Below, piece by piece: positions 50,179 through 61,000 of a DNA stretch of 64,000 nucleotides. The notes below the pieces were generated by a model, which worked only from the letters and a program-made list of their open reading frames with translations, searched no databases and was not told the origin of the DNA. A program made the translations under genes and the position numbers. Within the stretch, counting starts at the first letter, position 1; each line of letters begins with the position of its first letter. The stretch comes from Sipunculus nudus (taxonomy: Eukaryota; Annelida; Sipuncula; Golfingiida; Sipunculidae), in assembly GCA_026874595.1 (NCBI GenBank), contig CM049314.1:1019318-1083317 (forward strand). Direction: 5' to 3'.

Positions 50179-52319
50179 TATGAGTATGGTACTTTGAGCC
50201 TTGTGTGACACCCTACCTGCAGGTAGTTATGAGTATGGTACTGTATGCCTTGTGTGACACCGTACCCGGAGGTAGTTATATATGGTACTGTACACTGTAC
50301 CTGCAGGTAGTTTTGGGTATGGTACTGTAAGCCTTGTGTGACACCCTCCATGCAGGTAGTTAAGAGTATGGCACTGTAAGCCTTGTGTGATACCCTACCT
50401 GCAGGTAGTTATGAGTATGGTACTGTAAACCTTTTGTGACACCGTACTTGCATGTAGTTATGAGTATGGTACTGTAAGCCTTGTGTGACACCCTACCTGC
50501 AAGTAGTTAGGTATGGTACAGTACACCGTACCTGCAGGTTGTTATGGTTATGGTACTGTAAGCCTTGTGTGACACCCACATTTTGCAGGTAGTTTTGAGT
50601 ATGGTACTGTAGGCCATGTGTGACACCGTACCTTCAGGTAGTTATGCATGGCACTGTACACCGTCCCTGCAGGTAGTTATGTATGGTACTGTAAACCGTA
50701 CCTGCAGGTAGTTATGAGTATGGTACTGCAAGCCTTGTGTGACACCATACCTGCAGGTTGTTATGAGTATGGTACTGTAAGCCTTGTGTGACACCGTACC
50801 TGCAGGTAGTGATGTATGGTACTGTAAGCCTTGTTTTACACCGTACCTGCAGGTAGTTATGAGTATGGTACTTGAAGCCTTGTTTTACACCCTACCTGCA
50901 GGTAGTTATGGGTATAGTACTGTAGGCCTTGTGTGACACCGTACCTGCAGGTAGTTATGAGTATGGTACTGTAAGTCTTGTGTGACACCGTACCTGTAGG
51001 TACTGTACACCTTACCTGCAGGTAGTAATGAGTATGGTACTGCAAGCCTTGTGTGACACCCTACTTGCAGGTAGTTATGTGTATGGTACTGTAAGCCTTG
51101 TGTGACACCCTACCTGCAAGTAGTTATGTATGGTACTGTACACCGTACCTGCAGGTAGTTATTCATGGTACTGTACACCGTACCTGCAGGTAGTTATGTA
51201 TGGTACTGTAAGCCTTGTGTGACACCCTACCTGCAGGTAGTTATGAGTATGGTACTGTGAGCCTTGTGTGACACCCTACCTGCATGAAGTTATGGGTATA
51301 GTACTGCAAGCCTTGTGTGACACCATACCTGCAGGTAATTATGCATGGTACTGTACACCTTATCTGAAGGTAGTTATGCATGGTACTGTACACGTACCTG
51401 CAGGTAGTTATGCATGGTACTGTACACCGTACCTGCAATTAGTTATGAGTATGGTACTGTAAGCCTTGTGTGACACCTTACCTGCAGGTAGTTATGAGTA
51501 TGGTACTGTAAGCCTTGTGTGACACCCTGCCCGCAGGTAGTTATGCGTATGGTACTGTAAGCCTTGTGTGACACCTTACCTGCAGGTAGTTATGAGTATG
51601 GTACTGTAAGCCTTGTGTGACACCCTACCTGCAGGTAGTTATGAGTATGGTACTGTAAGCCTTGTGTGACACCCTACCTGCAGGTAGTTATGTATGGTAC
51701 AGTACACCGTATCTGCAGGTAGTTATGCATGGTACTGTTCACCGTACCTGCAGGTAGTTATGTATGGTACTGTACACCGTACCTTTAGGTAGTTATGCAT
51801 GGTACTGTAAACCGTACCTGCAGGTAGTTATGAGTATGGTACTGTAAGCCTTGTGTGACACCCTACCTGCAGGTAGTTATGAGTATGGTACTGTAAGCCT
51901 TGTGTGACACCCTACCTGCAGGTAGTTATGAATTGCACTGTACACCGTACCTGCAGATAGTTATTTATGGTACTGTAAACCGTACCTGCAGGTATTTATG
52001 AGTATGGTACTGCAAGCCTTGTGTGACACCATACCTGCAGGTAGTTATGAGTATGGTCCAGTAAGCCTTGTTTGACACCGTACCTGTAGGTACTGTACAC
52101 CGTACCTGCAGGTAGTTATGTATGGTACAGTACACTGTACCTGCAGGTAGTTATGGGTATGTTACTGTAAGCCTTTTGTGACACCCTACCAGCAAGTAGT
52201 TAGGTATGGTACTGTACACCGTACCTGCAGGTAGTTATGCATGGCACTGTACACCGTCCCTGCAGGTAGTTATGAGTATGGTACTGTAAGCCTTGTGTGA
52301 CACCCTACCTGCAGGTAGT
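50179..52319 (+). repeat. 2,141-bp sub-block, first member (HOR copy 2)
   Basis: It matches 36,330-38,470 at offset 13,849: CCCGGAGG 50,265, CACATTTTG 50,577, GTACACGTACC 51,388. It lacks the GTGATGAGTATGG change seen in HOR copy 1 near 36,911 (here GTTATGAG), so that change is private to copy 1. Confidence 0.82.
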
Positions 52320-54460
52320 TATGAGTATGGTACTTTGAGCCTTGTGTGACACCCTACCTGCAGGTAGTTATGAGTATGGTACTGTATGCCTTGTGTGACA
52401 CCGTACCCGGAGGTAGTTATATATGGTACTGTACACTGTACCTGCAGGTAGTTTTGGGTATGGTACTGTAAGCCTTGTGTGACACCCTCCATGCAGGTAG
52501 TTAAGAGTATGGCACTGTAAGCCTTGTGTGATACCCTACCTGCAGGTAGTTATGAGTATGGTACTGTAAACCTTTTGTGACACCGTACTTGCATGTAGTT
52601 ATGAGTATGGTACTGTAAGCCTTGTGTGACACCCTACCTGCAAGTAGTTAGGTATGGTACAGTACACCGTACCTGCAGGTTGTTATGGTTATGGTACTGT
52701 AAGCCTTGTGTGACACCCACATTTTGCAGGTAGTTTTGAGTATGGTACTGTAGGCCATGTGTGACACCGTACCTTCAGGTAGTTATGCATGGCACTGTAC
52801 ACCGTCCCTGCAGGTAGTTATGTATGGTACTGTAAACCGTACCTGCAGGTAGTTATGAGTATGGTACTGCAAGCCTTGTGTGACACCATACCTGCAGGTT
52901 GTTATGAGTATGGTACTGTAAGCCTTGTGTGACACCGTACCTGCAGGTAGTGATGTATGGTACTGTAAGCCTTGTTTTACACCGTACCTGCAGGTAGTTA
53001 TGAGTATGGTACTTGAAGCCTTGTTTTACACCCTACCTGCAGGTAGTTATGGGTATAGTACTGTAGGCCTTGTGTGACACCGTACCTGCAGGTAGTTATG
53101 AGTATGGTACTGTAAGTCTTGTGTGACACCGTACCTGTAGGTACTGTACACCTTACCTGCAGGTAGTAATGAGTATGGTACTGCAAGCCTTGTGTGACAC
53201 CCTACTTGCAGGTAGTTATGTGTATGGTACTGTAAGCCTTGTGTGACACCCTACCTGCAAGTAGTTATGTATGGTACTGTACACCGTACCTGCAGGTAGT
53301 TATTCATGGTACTGTACACCGTACCTGCAGGTAGTTATGTATGGTACTGTAAGCCTTGTGTGACACCCTACCTGCAGGTAGTTATGAGTATGGTACTGTG
53401 AGCCTTGTGTGACACCCTACCTGCATGAAGTTATGGGTATAGTACTGCAAGCCTTGTGTGACACCATACCTGCAGGTAATTATGCATGGTACTGTACACC
53501 TTATCTGAAGGTAGTTATGCATGGTACTGTACACGTACCTGCAGGTAGTTATGCATGGTACTGTACACCGTACCTGCAATTAGTTATGAGTATGGTACTG
53601 TAAGCCTTGTGTGACACCTTACCTGCAGGTAGTTATGAGTATGGTACTGTAAGCCTTGTGTGACACCCTGCCCGCAGGTAGTTATGCGTATGGTACTGTA
53701 AGCCTTGTGTGACACCTTACCTGCAGGTAGTTATGAGTATGGTACTGTAAGCCTTGTGTGACACCCTACCTGCAGGTAGTTATGAGTATGGTACTGTAAG
53801 CCTTGTGTGACACCCTACCTGCAGGTAGTTATGTATGGTACAGTACACCGTATCTGCAGGTAGTTATGCATGGTACTGTTCACCGTACCTGCAGGTAGTT
53901 ATGTATGGTACTGTACACCGTACCTTTAGGTAGTTATGCATGGTACTGTAAACCGTACCTGCAGGTAGTTATGAGTATGGTACTGTAAGCCTTGTGTGAC
54001 ACCCTACCTGCAGGTAGTTATGAGTATGGTACTGTAAGCCTTGTGTGACACCCTACCTGCAGGTATTTATGAATTGCACTGTACACCGTACCTGCAGATA
54101 GTTATTTATGGTACTGTAAACCGTACCTGCAGGTATTTATGAGTATGGTACTGCAAGCCTTGTGTGACACCATACCTGCAGGTAGTTATGAGTATGGTCC
54201 AGTAAGCCTTGTTTGACACCGTACCTGTAGGTACTGTACACCGTACCTGCAGGTAGTTATGTATGGTACAGTACACTGTACCTGCAGGTAGTTATGGGTA
54301 TGTTACTGTAAGCCTTTTGTGACACCCTACCAGCAAGTAGTTAGGTATGGTACTGTACACCGTACCTGCAGGTAGTTATGCATGGCACTGTACACCGTCC
54401 CTGCAGGTAGTTATGAGTATGGTACTGTAAGCCTTGTGTGACACCCTACCTGCAGGTAGT
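52320..54460 (+). repeat. 2,141-bp sub-block, second member (HOR copy 2)
   Basis: It matches 38,471-40,611 at offset 13,849 and shares the GTATTTATGAATTGC mark (near 54,065) with that member. Each member is thus closer to its positional counterpart in the other HOR copy than to its neighbour. The pair therefore existed before the 13.8-kb duplication. Confidence 0.82.
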
Positions 54461-57445
54461 TATGCATGGCACTGTACACCGTACCTGCAGGTAGTAATGT
54501 ATGGTACTGTACACAGTACCTTTAGGTAGTTATGCATGGTACTGTACACCGTCCCTGCAGGTAGTTATGTATGGTACTGTACACCGAACCTGCAGGTAGT
54601 TATGCATGGTACTGTACACCGTACCTGCCGGTAGTTATGTATGTTACTGTACTCCGTACCTGCAATTAGTTATGAGTATGGTACTATAAGCCTTTTGTGA
54701 CACCTTACCTGCAGGTAGTTATGAGTATGGTACTGTAAGCCTTGTGTGACACCCTACCTGCAGGTAGTTATGAGTATGGTACTGTAAGCCTTGTTTGACA
54801 CCCTACCTGCAGGTAGTTATGAGTATGGTACTGTAAGCCTTGTATGACACCCTACCTGCAGGTAGTTATGCATGGTACTGTACACCGTATCTGCAGGTAG
54901 TTATGCATGGTACAGTACACCATACCTGCAGGTAGTTATGCATGGTACTGTACAACTTACCTGCAGGTTATTATGAGTATAGTACTGTAAGCCTTGTGTG
55001 ACACCCTACCTGCAGGTAGTTATGAGTATTGTACTGTAAGCCTTGTGTGACACCGTATCTGCAGGTATTTATACATGGTACTGTACACCGTACCTGCAGC
55101 TAGTTTTGGGTATGGTACTGTAAGCCTTGTGTGACACCCTACCTGCAGGTAGTTATGAGTATGGTACTGTAAGCCTTGTGTGACACCGTACTTGCAGGTA
55201 GTTATGAGTATGGTACTGTAAGCCTTGTGTGACACCCTACCTGCAGGTAGTTATGAGTATGGTACTGTAAGCCTTGTGTGACACTGTACTTGCAGGTAGT
55301 TATAAGTATGGTACTGTAAGCCTTGTGTGACACCCTACCTGCAGGTAGTCATTTATGGTACTGTACACCGTTCCTGCAGGTTGTTATGGGTATGGAACTG
55401 TAAGCCATGTGTGACACCGTACCTTCAGGTAGTTATGCATGGCACTGTACACCGTCCCTGCAGGTAGTTATGTATGGTACTGTAAACCGTACCTGCAGGT
55501 AGTTATGAGTATGGTACTGCAAGCCTTGTGTGACACCATACCTGCAGGTTGTTATGAGTATGGTACTGTAAGCCTTGTGTGACACCGTACCTGCAGGTAG
55601 TGATGTATGGTACTGTAAGCCTTGTTTTACACCGTACCTGCAGGTAGTTATGAGTATGGTACTTGAAGCCTTGTTTTACACCCTACCTGCAGGTAGTTAT
55701 GGGTATAGTACTGTAGGCCTTGTGTGACACCGTACCTGCAGGTAGTTATGAGTATGGTACTGTAAGTCTTGTGTGACACCGTACCTGTAGGTACTGTACA
55801 CCTTACCTGCAGGTAGTAATGAGTATGGTACTGCAAGCCTTGTGTGACACCCTACATGCAGGTATTTATGTGTATGGTACTGTAAGCCTTGTGTGACACA
55901 GTACCTGCAGGTAGTTATGAGTATGGTACTGTAAGCCTTGTGTGACACCCTACCTGCAAGTAGTTATGTATGGTACTGTACACCGTACCTGCAGGTAGTT
56001 ATTCATGGTACTGTACACCGTACCTGCAGGTAGTTATGTATGGTACTGTAAGCCTTGTGTGACACCCTACCTGCAGGTAGTTATGAGTATGGTACTGTGA
56101 GCCTTGTGTGACACCCTACCTGCATGAAGTTATGGGTATAGTACTGCAAGCCTTGTGTGACACCATACCTGCAGGTAATTATGCATGGTACTGTACACCG
56201 TATCTGAAGGTAGTTATGCATGGTACTGTACACCGTACCTGCAGGTAGTTATGCATGGTACTGTACACCGTACCTGCAATTAGTTATGAGTATGGTACTG
56301 TAAGCCTTGTGTGACACCTTACCTGCAGGTAGTTATGAGTATGGTACTGTAAGCCTTGTGTGACACCCTGCCTGCAGGTAGTTATGCGTATGGTACTGTA
56401 AGCCTTGTGTGACACCTTACCTGCAGGTAGTTATGAGTATGGTACTGTAAGCCTTGTGTGACACCCTACCTGCAGGTAGTTATGAGTATGGTACTGTAAG
56501 CCTTGTGTGACACCCTACCTGCAGGTAGTTATGTATGGTACAGTACACCGTATCTGCAGGTAGTTATGCATGGTACTGTTCACCGTACCTGCAGGTAGTT
56601 ATGTATGGTACTGTACACCGTACCTTTAGGTAGTTATGCATGGTACTGTAAACCGTACCTGCAGGTAGTTATGAGTATGGTACTGTAAGCCTTGTGTGAC
56701 ACCCTACATGCAGGTAGTTATGAATTGCACTGTACACCGTACCTGCAGGTAGTTATTTATGGTACTGTAAACCGTACCTGCAGGTAGTTATGAGTATGGT
56801 ACTGCAAGCCTTGTGTGACACCATACCTGCAGGTAGTTATGAGTATGGTCCAGTAAGCCTTGTTTGACACCGTACCTGTAGGTACTGTACACCGTACCTG
56901 CAGGTAGTTATGTATGGTACTGTACACTGTACCTGCAGGTAGTTATGGGTATGTTACTGTAAGCCTTTTGTGACACCCTACCTGCAGGTAGTTATGCATG
57001 GTACTCTACACCGTACCTGCAGGTAGTTATGTATGGTACTGTACACTGTACCTTTAGGTAGTTATGCATGGTACTGTACACCGTACCTGCAGGTAGTTAT
57101 GTATGGTACTGTACACCGAACCTGCAGGTAGTTATGTATGGCACCGTAAACCGAACCTGCAGGTAGTTATGCATGGTACTGTACACCGTACCTGCCGGTA
57201 GTTATGTATGGTACTGTACACCGTACCTGCAGGTAGTTATGTATGGTACTGTACACAGTACCTTTAGGTAGTTATGCATGGTACTGTACACCGTACCTGC
57301 AGGTAGTTATGTATGGTACTGTACACCGAACCTGCAGGTAGTTATGTATGGCACCGTAAACCGAACCTGCAGGTAGTTATGCATGGTACTGTACACTGTA
57401 CCTGCAATTAGTTATGAGTATGGTACTATAAGCCTTTTGTGACAC

Positions 57446-58013
57446 CCTACCTGAAGGTAGTTATGAGTATGGTACTGTAAGCCCTGTTTGACACCCTACC
57501 TATAGGTAGTTATGAGTATGGTACTGTAAGCCTTGTATGACACCATACCTGCAGGTAGTTATGCATGGTACTGTACACCGTATCTGCAGGTAGTTATGCA
57601 TGGTACAGTACACCATACCTGCAGGTAGTTATGCATGGTACTGTACAACTTACCTGCAGGTTATTATGAGTATGGTATTGTAAGCCTTGTGTGACACTGT
57701 ACCTGCAGGTAGTTATGAGTATGGTACTGTTAGCCTTGTGTGACAACCTACCTGAAGGTAGTTATGAGTATGGTACTGTAAGCCCTGTTTGACACCCTAC
57801 CTATAGGTAGTTATGAGTATGGTACTGTAAGCCTTGTATGACACCATACCTGCAGGTAGTTATGCATGGTACTGTACACCGTATCTGCAGGTAGTTATGC
57901 ATGGTACAGTACACCATACCTGCAGGTAGTTATGCATGGTACTGTACAACTTACCTGCAGGTTATTATGAGTATGGTATTGTAAGCCTTGTGTGACACCC
58001 TACCTGCAGGTAG
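57446..58013 (+). repeat. 301-bp tandem duplication at the end of HOR copy 2
   Basis: CTACCTGAAGG followed by AAGCCCTGTTTG and CTACCTATAGG occurs at 57,451 and again at 57,752, a period of 301 bp (four 49-mers plus three 35-mers). HOR copy 1 has this string once (43,680-43,947). Just before it, a 35-mer (CTGCCGG unit) and a 49-mer (CTGTTAGCC unit) present in copy 1 are missing from the first round, yet the CTGTTAGCC unit reappears between the rounds. The second round runs into HOR copy 3, so its end is set by convention. Confidence 0.82.
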
Positions 58014-61000
58014 TTATGAGTATGGTACTGTAAGCCTTGTGTGACACCGTATCTGCAGGTAGTTATATATGGTACTGTACACCGTACCTGCAGCTAGTTT
58101 TGGGTATGGTACTGTAAGCCTTGTGTGACACCCTACCTGCAGGTAGTTATGAGTATGGAACTGTAAGCCTTGTGTGACACCGTACTTGCAGGTAGTTATG
58201 AGTATGGTACTGTAAGCCTTGTGTGACACCCTACCTGCAGGTAGTTATGAGTATGGTACTGTAAGCCTTGTGTGACACTGTACTTGCAGGTAGTTATAAG
58301 TATGGTACTGTAAGCCTTGTGTGACACCCTACCTGCAGGTAGTTATTTTTGGTACTGTACACCGTTCCTGCAGGTTGTTATGGGTATGGAACTGTAAGCC
58401 TTGTGTGACACCCTATTTGCAGGAAGTTATGAGTATGGTACTGTAAGCCTTGGGTGTATCCGTACCTGCAGGTAGTTTTGCATGGCACTGTACACCGTAC
58501 CTGCAGGTACTTATGTATGGTACTGAAAAACTGTACCTGCCTGTAGTTATGAGTATGGTACTGCAAGCCTTGTGTGACACCATATCTGCAGGTAGTTATG
58601 AGTATGGCACTGTAAGCCTTGTGTGACACCGTACCTGCAGGTAGTTATGGATGGTACTGAAAGCCTTGTTTTACACCCTACCTGCAGGTAGTTATGGGTA
58701 TAGTACAGTAGGCCTTGTGTGACACCGTACCTGCAGGTAGTTATGAGTATGGTAATGTAAGCCTTGTGTGAAACCCTACCTGCAGGTAGTTATGAGTATG
58801 GTACTGTAAGTCTTGTGTGACACCGTACCTGTAGGTACTGTACACCTAACCTGCATGTAGTTATGAGTATGGTAAAATAAGCCTTGTGTGACACCCTACC
58901 TGCAGGTAGTTATGAGTATCGTACTGTAAGCCTTGTGTGACACCGTACCTGCAGATAGTTATGAGTATGATACTGTAAGCCTTGTGTGACACACTACCTG
59001 CAAGTAGTTATGTATGGTACTGTACACCGTACCTGCAGGTAGTTATGCATGGTACTGTACACCGTAGATGCAGGCATTTATGTATGGTACTGTAAGCCTT
59101 GTGTGACACCCTACCTGCAGGTAGTTAATAGTATGGTACTGTGAGCCTTGTTTGACACCCTACCTGCATGTAGTTATGGGTATAGTACTGTAAGCCTTGT
59201 GTGACACTGTACCTGCAGATAGTTATGAGTATGGTACTGTAAGCCTTGTGTGACACCGTACCTGCAGGTAGTTATTCATGGTACTGTACACTGTACCTGT
59301 AGGTAGTTATGTATGGTACTGTACACCGTACCTGCAGGTAGTTATGTATGGTACTCTACACCGTACCTGCAGGTAGTTATGCATGGTACTGTACACAGTA
59401 CCTGCAGGTAGTTATGTATGGTAATGTAAGCCTTGTGTGACACCCTACCTGCAAGTAGTTATGAGTATGGTACTGTGAGCCTTGTATGACACCGTACCTG
59501 CAGGTAGTTATGAATATGGTACTGTGAGCTTTGTGTGACAATGTACCTGCAAGTAGTTATGGGTATAGTACTGTAAGCCTTGTGTGACACAGTACCTGCA
59601 GGTCGTTATGGGTATAGTTATGTAAGCCTTGTGTGACACCGTACCTGCAGGTAGTTATGAGTATGGTACTGTGAGCCTTGTGTGACACCCTACCTGCAGG
59701 TAGTTATAAGTATGGTACTGTAAGCCTTGTGTGACACCGTACTTGCAGGTAGTTATGAGTATGGTTCTGTAAGCCTTGTATGACACCCTACCTGCTGGTA
59801 GTTATGTATGGTACTGTACACCGTATCTTCAGGTGGTTATGCATGGTACTGTACACCATACCTGCAGGTAGTTATACATGGTACTGTACAACTTACCTGC
59901 AGGTAGTTATGTATGGTACTGTAAGCCTTGTGTGACACCCGACCTGCAGGTAGTTATGAGTATGGTACTTTGAGCCTTGTGTGACACCCTACCTGCAGGT
60001 AGTTATGAGTATGGTACTGTATGCCTTGTGTGACACCGTACCCGGAGGTAGTTATATATGGTACTGTACACCGTCCCTGCAGGTAGTTTTGGGTATGGTA
60101 CTGTAAGCCTTGTGTGACACCCTCCCTGCAGGTAGATAAGAGTATGGCACTGTAAGCCTTGTGTGATACCCTACCTGCATGTAGTTATGAGTATGGTACT
60201 ATAAACCTTGTGTGACACCGTACTTGCAGGTAGTTATGAGTATGGTACTGTAAGCCTTGTGTGACACCCTACCTGCAAGAATTTAGGTATGGTACAGTAC
60301 ACCGTACCTGCAGGTTGTTATGGTTATTGTACTGTAAGCCTTGTGTGACACCCTATTTGCAGGTAGTTTTGAGTATGGTACTGTAGGCCTTGTGTGACAC
60401 CGTACCTGCAGGTAGTTATGCATGGCACTGTACACCGTCCCTGCAGGTAGTTATGTATGGTACAGTACACTGTACCTGCAGGTAGTTATGGGTATGTTAC
60501 TGTAAGCCTTTTGTGACACCCTACCTGCAGGTAGTTATGAGTATGGTACTGTAAGCCTTGTGTGACACCCTACCTGCAGGTAGTTATGCATGGTACTGTA
60601 CACCGTACCTGCAGGTAGTAATGTATGGTACTGTACACAGTACCTTTAGGTAGTTATGCATGGTACTGTACACCGTCCCTGCAGGTAGTTATGTATGGTA
60701 CTGTACACCGAACCTGCAGGTAGTTATGCATGGTACTGTACACCGTACCTGCAGGTAGTTATGCATGGTACTGTACACCGTACCTGCAGGTAGTTATGTA
60801 TGGTACTGTACACCGAACCTGCAGGTAGTTATGCATGGTACTGTACACCGTACCTGCAGGTAGTTATGCATGGTACTGTACACCGTACCTGCCGGTAGTT
60901 ATGTATGTTACTGTACACCGTACCTGCAATTAGTTATGAGTATGGTACTATAAGCCTTTTGTGACACCTTACCTGCAGGTAGTTATGAGTATGGTACTGC

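Larger units (their letters stand above)
43948..58013 (+). repeat. 13.8-kb higher-order repeat, copy 2 (14,066 bp)
   Basis: The segment order is that of copy 1. Length differences are fully accounted for: +120 bp from a tandem duplication at 44,728-44,967, -49 bp from loss of one long unit near 47,190, -84 bp from loss of a 35-mer and a 49-mer near 57,390-57,450, and +301 bp from a tandem duplication at 57,446-58,0xx. These sum to 13,778+288 = 14,066. Otherwise the copies look nearly identical; a difference I noticed is CCCTACCTTCAGG near 44,170. Confidence 0.88.
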
